A DNA stretch of 48,057 bases. Origin: Methylococcaceae bacterium UBA7658 (GTDB taxonomy: Bacteria > Pseudomonadota > Gammaproteobacteria > Methylococcales > Methylomonadaceae). Both the position numbers and the translations under genes were made by a program. The stretch spans positions 124 to 48,180 of the forward strand of contig DLHW01000019.1 in the NCBI GenBank assembly GCA_002483425.1, read 5' to 3'. The stretch's first letter is position 1. Each line of letters begins with the position of its first letter. Of this stretch, positions 35,221 to 44,243 are shown piece after piece. The notes under the pieces were generated by a model, which worked only from the letters and a program-made list of their open reading frames with translations, had not been told where the DNA came from and searched no databases.

Positions 35221-35354
35221 TTGATCCGGCCCTTTAGTGTTTGAACCGTTCCGTTCGTATCCGAAGGACATAAATGCTGAGCGAGTCGAAACACGGCAAG
35301 CCTTTCGACAGGCTTAGCGCGAACGAACGTTAAAATTTCATAAGGCCGGATCAA
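35221..35354 (-). repeat. MITE/BIME-like repeat with GATCCGGC terminal inverted repeats, copy 2
   Basis: Begins TTGATCCGGCCC and ends GGCCGGATCAA, perfect terminal inverted repeats of at least nine bases. It contains opposed REP-like cores (GAGCGAGTCGAA and TTCGACAGGCTT). It is the inverted counterpart of 12626-12737; this copy is 22 bases longer, mainly in the core. It ends 22 bases before the end of the epsF gene. Confidence 0.82.
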
Positions 35355-35375
35355 TAGACGAACGTTTTTCCGCTA

Positions 35376-36944
35376 TTAAAACAGATGTAATAAAACATCG
35401 GAAATTTTACTGATTAATATGTCGATCGGCATATAGAAAAAATGAATTGCAAAACCGGCTCCGGCAATTAAACCTAAAATCAATATACTGAAATTAATTT
35501 TATTTCGCCGGCTGCGTTTTTTGTCCTCTTCATTTTGAATATAAGGTACGACAGCTAAAGGCTCTACGCCTAAAATTTGGGTCAAGGCGCCGTAATTCCG
35601 GATGCTACTATCTATCGATTCGGCGAGTAAACCGGCGCCTAATCCGCCGGCAACCGAAAACAAAAAACCAGCCAGTAAAATTTTTATGCGATTCGGTTTT
35701 TCAGGTTTTTCAGGTAATCGAGGCGGTTCGAGTAAAGTGAATTTTTCAGCTTTTTGTTCCACCTCCAGATTTTGAGAGAGCTTAGCTTCAAGATACTTGG
35801 CTTTTAGTTCATTGTACTTTGTTTTATGGTTTTCTAAGTCTCTTTGCAGATCGGAATAGCCGCGTTCTACTTGATGCGTTTGGGAAACGTTGGTTTCCAA
35901 TTTCTTCAATTGTTCGGCGATATTGCTTTTTTGCTGGTTGATATTTTTGGCTTCTACGACAGCTAAGTTAATTTGACTTTGGAGTTGGATATAAGCCGGA
36001 TTATTAATATTGACTTCCGGCGATCCGGGTTTTTCATCTTTATAATTTTCCAGCTTGCGTTTCAGCGTTTTGACGTCAGGATGGGTTTCCGAGTATTTAT
36101 TGAGTAAAGTTTTATATTCAGCTTCAAGTGAGGCGCGGGTTTCGATTTTTGCGTTTTTGTTACCCGGATCGATGAGAACGGGATTAGTAGCCACTAGCTG
36201 ATTGTTAAGATTAATTTTTCTTTCTTCCAGCATTTTTTCTTGCAATTGCAGTTGCTGGAGCGAATTTTCCAGGCGGCTGATTGAGCTTAAGTTTGACGTT
36301 AGCAGTTCCGGCAGACTGCCGCTGTATTTGTCTTTATATTCTGCGATTTGAGTTTCAATCTTTTGAATTTCCAGCTTAAATTTTTCCGCTTCTTCCTGTA
36401 GGAATTTCGTCGATTCTTCCGCTCTTTGCGTTCTAGAACGGATATTTTCATCTAAGAATAACGTGACGAGTTCGTTGGCGACTTTTTGGGCAATAGCCGG
36501 GTTTTTGTAGTCGAACGAGAGGGTAAAGGCTAAGGTGGCTTTGGTGTTTTTGCCTTTTGTGACCACATCGGCATTGATGAGTTCGAGAAGAGTTGCTTCC
36601 TTGAATTGCTCGGCAAGATCCGAGGCGTTAACCAAGTTTTGTTCTTTTGGATAAACGTCGAACTTTTGGATAATTTTATTGACATTGTCGATGGTCATCA
36701 GTTTTTTTTCGATTTGACGAATTCTTTCGTCTGCGAAGCTGATCACCGTTGATTTGACTAGATCGGTAGGAATATGTTGTTGTTCGATCAGAATCGTTGC
36801 TTTGGAACGGTAAAGCGGCGGTAAAGCCAGCGTCACGATAACGCTGAGGCAAAGTAGCACCAGCATAGGCACGATAATGGTGTATTTTCTTCTCCGGAGA
36901 ATTTGCAGATAATCCGACAAGGATTTTTCTTGTTCTAAGTCCAT
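35376..36944 (-). CDS. epsF: EpsF-like polysaccharide chain-length determinant (Wzz/GumC type)
   Basis: A 522-residue inner membrane protein. The first membrane segment is near residue 20-38 (IIVPMLVLLCLSVIVTLALP). A long periplasmic coiled-coil region (about 170-400) follows, and PPRLPEKPEKPNR (about 415-428) leads into the second membrane segment. A further hydrophobic segment near the C-terminus is unusual for Wzz proteins. Such proteins set chain length and work with a BY kinase (epsG) and an outer membrane exporter (epsE). It follows epsL by two bases. No kinase domain is fused, in line with a separate EpsG. Confidence 0.85.
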   Translation of the reverse strand: MDLEQEKSLSDYLQILRRRKYTIIVPMLVLLCLSVIVTLALPPLYRSKATILIEQQHIPTDLVKSTVISFADERIRQIEKKLMTIDNVNKIIQKFDVYPKEQNLVNASDLAEQFKEATLLELINADVVTKGKNTKATLAFTLSFDYKNPAIAQKVANELVTLFLDENIRSRTQRAEESTKFLQEEAEKFKLEIQKIETQIAEYKDKYSGSLPELLTSNLSSISRLENSLQQLQLQEKMLEERKINLNNQLVATNPVLIDPGNKNAKIETRASLEAEYKTLLNKYSETHPDVKTLKRKLENYKDEKPGSPEVNINNPAYIQLQSQINLAVVEAKNINQQKSNIAEQLKKLETNVSQTHQVERGYSDLQRDLENHKTKYNELKAKYLEAKLSQNLEVEQKAEKFTLLEPPRLPEKPEKPNRIKILLAGFLFSVAGGLGAGLLAESIDSSIRNYGALTQILGVEPLAVVPYIQNEEDKKRSRRNKINFSILILGLIAGAGFAIHFFYMPIDILISKISDVLLHLF

Positions 36945-36946
36945 GA

Positions 36947-38143
36947 TTATCTCGCGATGCTCAAACCTTGCCAGTTATAATTAATCGTTAACATAATAAG
37001 ATGCGATTCGGCGGACCGGCTAGCTCCCGGATTGCCAAAATTATCTTCGTTACTGTTTTGTGTCCGGTACCGGTAACTGCCGCCAATCGTCCATTCAGGC
37101 GTTATTTGCCATTTGACGCCCGGTTGCAGGACGATGTTTTCACGCGTTACTTGATCTATTTGGTTTATTTTTGTGCTGTCTAAGTAATGTATGTTGAAGT
37201 CAGCGGACAAACGTTCGGTTATTCTGTAATTTAAGTACCAGCCTACACTGGTTTGTTCTTGCAGCTGGCCTTGATTAGACGGCGACAGAGAGCGTTCGAA
37301 ATAAACGCCTGAGTTATAATTATCTGCCTTATAATCGGCGGTTAAATTGGCCAAAAAACCGAGCGAACTGTCAGTGCTTGGTGTGCTGCCAACGCCTAAT
37401 CCCGATTGAGAATCGGTTCGCCGGATACCGATGGTGCCGTTTAGGGTCCAATTTTGTGAAACTAAATAATTATTGCCGAAGTTAATTCCGTAGCTATCAA
37501 AGCTAGAACTGTTGGATAGCGTCCGGTTTTGTTCCGATTCGAAATTTGAGTAAAATCCGCTGACGGTGGTCGAATAACGTTCGGTCCATTGCCGTTGCCA
37601 CGCTAAATTGAGATTGAGTGTGTTGTAGTTTCTGAAGCTGGCGGCGTCTGCGTTCGTAAACGTTGTGACACTGTAAGACGGTGTAAAGCTCAATGTATCT
37701 AACTCGCTCAATCGATAGGTTAGGGACGGTGATACGGTTTGTGTCGTATTAATAGAACTCGCACCGAAGTTTCCTGAACTTTGGTCGGCATTATTTCGAG
37801 TTGGGGTAGCGGAATGGCTTAACGCCAGACCCCAATCGAATTGCTGAGTTTTATAAATGCCGTTGATATCGTAATTTTGAATATCCTGATCGAGTCCGAT
37901 GATGTCGGTATAAATTTGAGTGCCGTACATGGCGTTGGCTTTAACTTCAGTCGCATCCGTTTTGTGGATAAAAGACAGCACCGGGATGAGTTTATAATGA
38001 AAGGAGCCTTCCGCTTTTTCCTGCATTCTAACATTACTGTCATAACCCAAAAATTGATCGATAGTCCCTTTCAATGACCATTGCGCGCTCTGCGCAACTC
38101 CGGGCAAACACAACATCAGAATACCGAGTTTGTTGAGTCTCAT
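36947..38143 (-). CDS. epsL: EpsL-like outer membrane beta-barrel protein of the exopolysaccharide locus
   Basis: A barrel-type outer membrane protein of 398 residues from the ATG at 38143; an ATG at 38185 would overlap epsE and place extra residues before the signal peptide. The signal peptide starts MRLNKLGILMLCLPGVAQSA. The rest is full of alternating aromatic and polar strands (YLNYRITERLSADFNIHYLD, SYRYRTQNSNEDNF), typical of the XrtB/PEP-CTERM-associated EpsL group. Its role would be in export or anchoring of polysaccharide at the outer membrane. It follows epsE by about 23 bases. Confidence 0.8.
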   Translation of the reverse strand: MRLNKLGILMLCLPGVAQSAQWSLKGTIDQFLGYDSNVRMQEKAEGSFHYKLIPVLSFIHKTDATEVKANAMYGTQIYTDIIGLDQDIQNYDINGIYKTQQFDWGLALSHSATPTRNNADQSSGNFGASSINTTQTVSPSLTYRLSELDTLSFTPSYSVTTFTNADAASFRNYNTLNLNLAWQRQWTERYSTTVSGFYSNFESEQNRTLSNSSSFDSYGINFGNNYLVSQNWTLNGTIGIRRTDSQSGLGVGSTPSTDSSLGFLANLTADYKADNYNSGVYFERSLSPSNQGQLQEQTSVGWYLNYRITERLSADFNIHYLDSTKINQIDQVTRENIVLQPGVKWQITPEWTIGGSYRYRTQNSNEDNFGNPGASRSAESHLIMLTINYNWQGLSIAR

Positions 38144-38165
38144 AATGTCTATGGGATTTGGTCCG

Positions 38166-38741
38166 TTACGGAACGATAACGACATCGCCGCTTTTCAGAA
38201 TATGCTTTTTATTCAGACTTCTGCCGTCCTCTAAATCGCTGTATTCAAACTGGATAGTTTCGCTGCCGGCGCTGCTTTTTCTTAGAATAATGATATCGTC
38301 TTGCGCCGCAAAAGCGGTTAATCCGCCCGCAAGGCTTAATGCTTGTACAACATGCATGGGTTCCACCATGACGTATTTGCCTGGGTTCTTAACCTGACCG
38401 GTAACATAAACCGCATTACCGCTTGCAGCTTTAACAACAATATTAACGACAGGTTCCGCAATGTATTCCGTTAATTTTTCGGTCAGTTCCTTTCTAACCG
38501 CATCCAGTGTTTTTCCTGAGGCAGCTACGGTGCCTGTTAACGGAAAACTGATACTGCCGTCAGGTAACACCGTAACTTCGCGCTTTAAAGCTTCTTCGTT
38601 CCAGACCGATATTTCCAGGACATCGCCGGCATTGATTAAATATTTTTCAGATTCGGCGAAGCTTATGTTCCAACCAAGAAAGACAGCGAAAATAACGAAT
38701 AACTGCGTTAAATTGAATTTAGCTAATTTGAATATTTTCAT
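38166..38741 (-). CDS. epsE: EpsE-like polysaccharide export protein (Wza/OPX family)
   Basis: A 191-residue polysaccharide export protein from the ATG at 38741. An AAGG site lies nine bases upstream, and the alternative start at 38819 is inside the preceding terminator. After the signal peptide (to about residue 25) come the export domain (LINAGDVLEISVWNEEALKR, VLPDGSISFPLTG) and an SLBB-like domain (AVYVTGQVKNPGKYVM). It lacks the C-terminal amphipathic helix of Wza, as usual for small OPX proteins that need a partner barrel, and epsL is next. The sequence ends GDVVIVP, typical of the family. Confidence 0.85.
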   Translation of the reverse strand: MKIFKLAKFNLTQLFVIFAVFLGWNISFAESEKYLINAGDVLEISVWNEEALKREVTVLPDGSISFPLTGTVAASGKTLDAVRKELTEKLTEYIAEPVVNIVVKAASGNAVYVTGQVKNPGKYVMVEPMHVVQALSLAGGLTAFAAQDDIIILRKSSAGSETIQFEYSDLEDGRSLNKKHILKSGDVVIVP

Positions 38742-38758
38742 GTTCCCAACCTTGAAAT

Positions 38759-38784
38759 TAAAAAGGGGGGCATTGCGCCCCCCG
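38759..38784 (-). terminator. Intrinsic terminator between the VPxPA-CTERM gene and epsE
   Basis: On the minus strand GGGGGGC and GCCCCCC pair around a five-base loop, followed by five T. It sits about 22 bases after the stop of the VPxPA-CTERM gene and about 18 bases before the epsE start. It would allow separate expression levels of the surface protein and the export genes. Confidence 0.85.
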
Positions 38785-38805
38785 TGAAAGTATAAAACAA
38801 AACGC

Positions 38806-39303
38806 TTATTTATGCACAACTCCCGGCAGCGATTTCGAGCGTGAAAGGCCGAAAAGTCCGGTTAAAACGGAACCGAACAGCCAAAAAGCCGCAGGTACAG
38901 GAATTGAGTTAATAACTGCCGTAAAAGACTGCGGTTTTTTGCCGCTAGACAAGGAGCTTTTGACTGATTTGCCGGAAGCAAGAAATACATTAAAAGAAGA
39001 TCTTGATATCGCCGATTCCGAGCCATAGCTATCGATAGTTACTTGTATTTTTTGCAGTCCGATAAAATTAAAATCAGCGTTGTTATCGTCCGTACGATCC
39101 ACTATACCGGATTGTGCCGATGGTATTTTATTAGTTATGAGGTTAGACGAATCATTCTTGGCCAAAAGCAACGCCGTTATACTGGCGCCGTTAGTTTTCG
39201 CAAGAAGAGGTTCGTTACCAGTTAAAGTTAAAGCCGCTGGAAAGGCCGATTCTGTTATCAGTAACCCTAGGGCTGGTAATAAAACCATTGAATACTTTTT
39301 CAT
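38806..39303 (-). CDS. Secreted protein with VPxPA/PEP-CTERM-type sorting tail
   Basis: A 165-residue protein with an N-terminal signal peptide (AFPA near residue 23) and a C-terminal sorting signal: the IPVPAAFWLFGSVLTGLFGL segment followed by basic residues (SRSK). VPxPA-motif tails are sorted by exosortases, and this kind of gene is typically found beside exopolysaccharide loci. The middle part (about 25-130) has no recognisable domain but is Ser/Asn/Thr-rich, as usual for exosortase substrates. No exosortase gene is in the window. An AGGGAGCG ribosome site precedes the ATG; a hairpin and T run end the transcript. Confidence 0.88.
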   Translation of the reverse strand: MKKYSMVLLPALGLLITESAFPAALTLTGNEPLLAKTNGASITALLLAKNDSSNLITNKIPSAQSGIVDRTDDNNADFNFIGLQKIQVTIDSYGSESAISRSSFNVFLASGKSVKSSLSSGKKPQSFTAVINSIPVPAAFWLFGSVLTGLFGLSRSKSLPGVVHK

Positions 39304-39697
39304 TGATCGCTCCCTGTATAAGAAATTTTGTTAATGGCTAAAATATTTTTTCCGGTCAAGCATCAAGAATGCGGAGGACGCGGTTTTTTAGCTATCGTAA
39401 TGACGATGTCTTTGATCCAAATATTCTTATAATTCCTATCTTCCTGATAGATTCCTATTGATTGTTATTATCAAGCGGCGTTGATTTCAAATTGAAGCAG
39501 CCTAAAAGCATCTGAAAAGTAATGTCGAAGACGAATTGCTTCGGTTTAACTTTGACGATAATTTGATGCTCTTAAATTGTATAATATGGAGATTAAGTGA
39601 AAATTAACTGGGGAGACTTTAGTTATGGACATGCAACGCACTCTTCGGGCGAAGAAGGCGCTATCCGGGGCGGGCATTATTGACAGATATAACCGGT
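39304..39697. other. Gene-free region of the eps locus
   Basis: 394 bases separate the VPxPA-CTERM gene from the sugar phosphotransferase gene. On the plus strand a near-consensus TATAAT (about 39580) is followed by a CTGGGGAG ribosome-like site and a 28-codon open frame (39625-39711) that overlaps the end of the phosphotransferase gene. I cannot say whether it is translated. The minus-strand promoter of the VPxPA-CTERM gene should be near 39350. Confidence 0.35.
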
Positions 39698-41152
39698 TTA
39701 ATAAGCTTTAGCTCCCGTAAATCCTTTAAAGATTGTTAAGAAAATGATTTTTATATCCAATCCTAACGACCAATTTCTGATATAGTTCAAATCATATTGA
39801 ATTCTTCCTTCCATTTTTTCCAAGGTATCGGTTTCTCCCCGGTAGCCGTTAACTTGCGCGTATCCGGTGATTCCGGGTTTGACTTTGTGTCTTAGCATAT
39901 AGCCTTTGACTTGACCGCGATAGAATTCGTTATGGGCGATAGCATGCGGGCGCGGGCCGACGACGGACATTCGGCCTTGCAATACGTTGAAAAATTGCGG
40001 CAATTCGTCTAGCGAAGTCCGGCGGAGGAAAGCCCCTAGTTTGGTGACGCGAGGGTCGTTTTTCTTAGCCTGAACGACTTGAGCAGCGTCTTCGCTAACC
40101 GTCATCGAGCGAAATTTCCAAACAATAATTTCTTCCCCTCTGAAACCGTAACGGCGTTGTTTGAATAAAACGGAACCTGGCGACGACAGCCGGACGGCGA
40201 TTGCAATCAACAGCAGGGGCACCGCAATAATAATCAAAATACAACTGCTGAAAAGAATATCGAAAGCACGTTTGACCGCACCGTCTACGCCGTAAAACGG
40301 CGTATCGAGTATGCTTATGATGGGTATGCCTTTAATACTTGTCACCGTTGCGCTTAACATATCAAAGACAAATAAATCGGGGACAAAATGAACCGATACA
40401 GTTGAGTCGGACAGTTGTTCGACAATGTTTTTTATGCGGAGTTCGGCCCGGAGCGGCAAGGTAATATATACGATATCGACTGCGCCTTCTTTTGCAAGTT
40501 TAATGAGTTGTTCGGTATCACCTTTTAATTTGCTCATGTCGAATTGGTAAGTGTTTTCCGAGACCCGTTGCCGGTCGTCGTAAAATCCCAAGAGTTCGAC
40601 TTCCGAATTTTCCTCTTGACTAAATATTTTTTCCAGTTCGGAGCCGAGCATCGTGGCTCCGACTATGGCGACACGTTGGCGGTTTACATTTCTTTTTCTG
40701 ATGAAGTTGGCGGCATTCCGGACAATGACGTGCCAAGAAATGAGTTCTATCGGTACGAAAATAGCCCACGCCAAAAAGTAGTCTTTGTAATAAGGCTCGA
40801 TGAGCGGAACGAAAACATCGATAAACGCCAAGACAAACAAAACACTAAACCACGAAGCAGCGATCCGTCTCACTTCAGTGAAGGTCGACATAGTGCGGAC
40901 GCCGCGATATAACTCGTTAAAAGAGGAAAATGCGCCAAAACCGACGATTGCAATGAGTAACCACCACGTGTGCTTATTGTCCCACTCGACCGGTGGCATA
41001 TCTATATCCACGCGGGATATATTCAAAATCGCCATATCCAAGACGGCCCATAAGGTAAGCCCGATAACTAGAATATCGAGAAGTCTGGCTAATGCGGCAA
41101 GTTTATTGCTGTGTTGACGAACTGAACTGAAGGGGGCGTTGGAATGCACCAT
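39698..41152 (-). CDS. Undecaprenyl-phosphate glucose phosphotransferase
   Basis: A 484-residue polyprenyl-phosphate sugar-1-phosphate transferase (WcaJ type) that starts exopolysaccharide synthesis on undecaprenyl phosphate. The N-terminal part has four membrane helices (about 20-130) and a CoA-binding-like Rossmann region (VAIVGATMLGSELEK). The C-terminal catalytic domain has EIIVWKFRSM, the SLDELPQFFNVLQGRMSVVG block and GPRPH. It heads the eps run on the minus strand. The usual glycosyltransferase genes that would follow in such loci are not in this window, so they must lie elsewhere. Confidence 0.93.
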   Translation of the reverse strand: MVHSNAPFSSVRQHSNKLAALARLLDILVIGLTLWAVLDMAILNISRVDIDMPPVEWDNKHTWWLLIAIVGFGAFSSFNELYRGVRTMSTFTEVRRIAASWFSVLFVLAFIDVFVPLIEPYYKDYFLAWAIFVPIELISWHVIVRNAANFIRKRNVNRQRVAIVGATMLGSELEKIFSQEENSEVELLGFYDDRQRVSENTYQFDMSKLKGDTEQLIKLAKEGAVDIVYITLPLRAELRIKNIVEQLSDSTVSVHFVPDLFVFDMLSATVTSIKGIPIISILDTPFYGVDGAVKRAFDILFSSCILIIIAVPLLLIAIAVRLSSPGSVLFKQRRYGFRGEEIIVWKFRSMTVSEDAAQVVQAKKNDPRVTKLGAFLRRTSLDELPQFFNVLQGRMSVVGPRPHAIAHNEFYRGQVKGYMLRHKVKPGITGYAQVNGYRGETDTLEKMEGRIQYDLNYIRNWSLGLDIKIIFLTIFKGFTGAKAY

Positions 41153-41307
41153 GGAGTAATTTCAAACGGGCCGGTTTTAAAAATAAAATTGATTTCTGCA
41201 CTCGCCCAGGTGTTTAGGCGAAGCTATTCGAAAAATCTGGGATGTGGATTTTCAAACGCTATTTATGATAATTTTCTTTGCTATAAAAGAAGTAAGTATA
41301 GCCGTTT

Positions 41308-43062
41308 TTACGGCATTACATCAGGCGCTTTAGTTTTCTCGGCTGTGCTGACAAAAATAGCCTGGTCGGATAAGTCGGCGTTTTTCTCAAGCGCTTGAAC
41401 AAGGACTTGATCGTGGCTGTAAATGTCCGGATAAAACGTTAGTTCATTGTTTTGATCGACAAAGGCTGTTGTATAAAAAAACAGTACGGGAATCGGCTGT
41501 TCTAAATCGACGCGTCGGTTTGCCGGATTTTGCATGGCCTTTTTGATGGTTTCGGAATTCCATTTACCTTGGTTTCTTAAGGCGAATTCCGCCAAGGCTT
41601 TGGGATTTTCGACTCGAACGCAGCCGTGGCTAAAGTCTCTTCGAGAACGGCTAAATAAAGAATTAGCAGGTGTGTCGTGTAAGTACACATCGTCCTTATT
41701 CGGGAAAATAAACTTCACCTTACCTAAGCTATTGCCTTTGCCGGGGCGTTGCCTAATCCTCAGCTGACCATTCTTAAGTTTTCCAATCGTTTCATTGTTC
41801 AAGGCCACCGGTTTGGCCGAGTTTCCGAAATTAGACACAATTTCCATGTTTTGAGACGCTAGAAATCCGGATTTACGCGATAGCTTAGGAAGAATTTCAT
41901 CTTTTAAAATATTTTTAGGTACGTTCCAATAAGGCGCGAACTCGATAAAACTCATGTTCGCCATTAAAACGGGAGTTTGGTTTTTAAGTGCTTTACCTAC
42001 CACCACGCGCATATTCGTCACATTCGGAGTAGGGGCTCCGTCCTCGATAGCCCATAGTTGGAAGGCCGGAATGTTCACGATAATACTACGCGGCACGTTT
42101 TCCATTTCGGGTAGCCAGCGTAGTCTTTCCATTGCTAATTCGATTTGTTCGATACGTTTAGCTGCCGGTACGTTAAGCGCTTCGATAGTGCCCGGGCCTA
42201 GCGTTCCGTCGGCGCTCATGCCGTGGCGCTGCTGAAAGTGTTTTATTCCGGCGGCAAGTTCAGGAGTGATTTTCGGTTTTTTATCGGTCTCGCTAAAAGC
42301 AAAATTAGCCGGTAAGTCGCCTAAACTCACTAAATATTTTGCTAGTTCCGCCAGTTGCGGATGACTTTGTCTCGGCCTAAGTTTGCCGTTCAATGAAAAA
42401 TTTATCTGCGGAAGTTGCAATGAGTTTTGACGGTACGAAGCGAGCGCGGATTTCAATTTTTGATATTGTTGCAACTTAGGCTCCGCAAGCAGATCCAATT
42501 TAGAGATGGTTTGCAGCGTTAGGCTGTCTTTGATTAAAATGGGTAAATCGAGTAGTTTTTTTTCTCTAAGTTGCAAATTAAAATTGATGCCTTGCGGATT
42601 GACTCTACCGTAGTGTAAGTCGTGTACATACCGTAGTACGGCTATACTCACTGCGGTATCGAGAAGCGCAAGATCTTTATATGCAGTTGGGGCTAGCGCT
42701 GGCCCGGTTTTAAATCGATTTTGTAATTTTTCCGCGTCGTAATCCTCCGGATCTAAGCCTTGATTAGCTGAATTTTTTAACAAATCCAGTGCGTCGGTTA
42801 AATTTTTGACATTTTCGTTATGTCCTAGCCATAGCAATTTATACTCGAATAGTTTATAGAGCGTATCGAGATCTTGCGTTCGGTTGGAGAAATCGGACTG
42901 TTTTAGGTACGGATGTAATCTCGCCGTGATGATCGAATTGATTTCTTGGGTAACGCCGGGTTCTTGCGCCGCTGGCGCTTCGCCGCCGGTAAGCCGGAAT
43001 GGTAATGTCAGCAAAAGCAACCATAGCCCTAGCACCGCAAAAAAATTTGTTTTTTGATTCAA
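41308..43062 (-). CDS. L,D-transpeptidase, YcbB/LdtD type
   Basis: A 584-residue exported L,D-transpeptidase that makes 3-3 cross-links in peptidoglycan or attaches proteins to it. A signal peptide is followed by an N-terminal scaffold, a peptidoglycan-binding domain (KHFQQRHGMSADGTLGPGT, about 272-290) and the YkuD catalytic domain. Within it HDTPANSLF and DFSHGCVRVENP hold the catalytic His and Cys (about residue 479). It is of full YcbB length. It sits directly before the eps locus on the same strand, 155 bases upstream of the phosphotransferase; the two need not be linked. Confidence 0.93.
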   Translation of the reverse strand: MNQKTNFFAVLGLWLLLLTLPFRLTGGEAPAAQEPGVTQEINSIITARLHPYLKQSDFSNRTQDLDTLYKLFEYKLLWLGHNENVKNLTDALDLLKNSANQGLDPEDYDAEKLQNRFKTGPALAPTAYKDLALLDTAVSIAVLRYVHDLHYGRVNPQGINFNLQLREKKLLDLPILIKDSLTLQTISKLDLLAEPKLQQYQKLKSALASYRQNSLQLPQINFSLNGKLRPRQSHPQLAELAKYLVSLGDLPANFAFSETDKKPKITPELAAGIKHFQQRHGMSADGTLGPGTIEALNVPAAKRIEQIELAMERLRWLPEMENVPRSIIVNIPAFQLWAIEDGAPTPNVTNMRVVVGKALKNQTPVLMANMSFIEFAPYWNVPKNILKDEILPKLSRKSGFLASQNMEIVSNFGNSAKPVALNNETIGKLKNGQLRIRQRPGKGNSLGKVKFIFPNKDDVYLHDTPANSLFSRSRRDFSHGCVRVENPKALAEFALRNQGKWNSETIKKAMQNPANRRVDLEQPIPVLFFYTTAFVDQNNELTFYPDIYSHDQVLVQALEKNADLSDQAIFVSTAEKTKAPDVMP

Positions 43063-43239
43063 AGTAGAGTGTCCTAAACAAATTAAAGATAACTATTGAT
43101 CGGGGTGTTGAATTCATCTATTTATTTTCGGCAATTATACCTAACTCTATGCCTTTACACATAAAATTAGGAAGGGTGAATTTTTTTAAAGCGATGGTCT
43201 CAGAACTCATTGTTGAATTAAGATTTCAATCCTTAAACA

Positions 43240-44196
43240 ATGATACGGTTCTCTCTCGTTACCTCCATCGGACACAACTCACTTATGCCCAAAAAACCTA
43301 AGATTCCTGCCGGAAGTCCATTCCCAAGTGCTAAACAAGATGCATTTAATACCTTTTACGATTACGGTACGGTACAAAGCAGATCGCAGTCTTACCGGCT
43401 AGCTTATGACGACCTTGATTTCATCATGAGGGATGAGTTGCGTCCGGTCAGGTTACAGCTTGAATTACTTAAGCCGGAGATAACCCAAGCCGAGCACAAT
43501 ATTAAAGCGACGGTTGTTGTATTCGGTAGCGCCCGCATACCTGGCTATGCCCAGGCGCTTGAAGATTACGAACAAGCTAAACGAGCGTTGGAGAAACAGC
43601 CTGACGATGAGGCGCTGAACCGGCAAACCGCAATCGCTTTAAGCATATTAAAAAAATGCCGGTTTTACGAAGAAGCCCGCAAATTGGGGGCGCTGATAAC
43701 CACCGAAAGCAGAAGATTAGAACAATCGATCGTCGTTGTAACGGGCGGCGGACCGGGTATCATGGAAGCAGCAAACCGGGGTGCCGCCGAAGCGGATGGA
43801 ATCAGTATCGGGTTGAATATTGTGTTGCCGGGCGAACAAAAACCGAATCCGTACATCACGCCCGAATTGTGTTTTCAATTTCATTATTTCGCGATCCGTA
43901 AAATGCATTTTTTAATGCGGGCAATCGCTTTAGTCGCCTTTCCGGGCGGATTCGGCACTCTGGATGAACTGTTTGAAACGCTGACCCTCATCCAAACTCG
44001 GAAAGTACGCCAAGTGCCGGTTATCCTTTTCGGCAGAGATTATTGGAATAAAATCATTGATTTCGACGGACTTGTCGAAGAAGGCGCTATCGCCCCGAAC
44101 GACCTCGATCTGATCCAATACGCTGAAACCGCCGAAGAAGCGTGGACGATAATCGTAGAAAGTTACAGTAACGGCCAAGAAAATACGGGCTTATAA
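43240..44196 (+). CDS. LOG-family Rossmann-fold protein
   Basis: A 318-residue protein of the LOG (lysine decarboxylase-like, TIGR00730) family. The motif GGGPGIMEAANRG is at 169-181, and PGGFGTLDE, the phosphoribohydrolase signature, at 235-243. Plant and bacterial LOG proteins remove ribose phosphate from nucleotides. This one is of the longer form with an N-terminal extension of about 80 residues. The start is uncertain: an ATG at 43285 would give 303 residues; neither has a clear ribosome site. It is followed 47 bases later by the channel gene. Confidence 0.9.
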   Translation: MIRFSLVTSIGHNSLMPKKPKIPAGSPFPSAKQDAFNTFYDYGTVQSRSQSYRLAYDDLDFIMRDELRPVRLQLELLKPEITQAEHNIKATVVVFGSARIPGYAQALEDYEQAKRALEKQPDDEALNRQTAIALSILKKCRFYEEARKLGALITTESRRLEQSIVVVTGGGPGIMEAANRGAAEADGISIGLNIVLPGEQKPNPYITPELCFQFHYFAIRKMHFLMRAIALVAFPGGFGTLDELFETLTLIQTRKVRQVPVILFGRDYWNKIIDFDGLVEEGAIAPNDLDLIQYAETAEEAWTIIVESYSNGQENTGL

Positions 44197-44243
44197 GGCG
44201 CAATCCGAATATTTTAGAAGACAAACTTAGCACGTCGGTAAAG

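Noticed and set aside
38142..38185. Earlier start for the EpsL-like gene
   Set aside because: It would overlap the end of epsE and mask the signal peptide that starts at the ATG at 38143.
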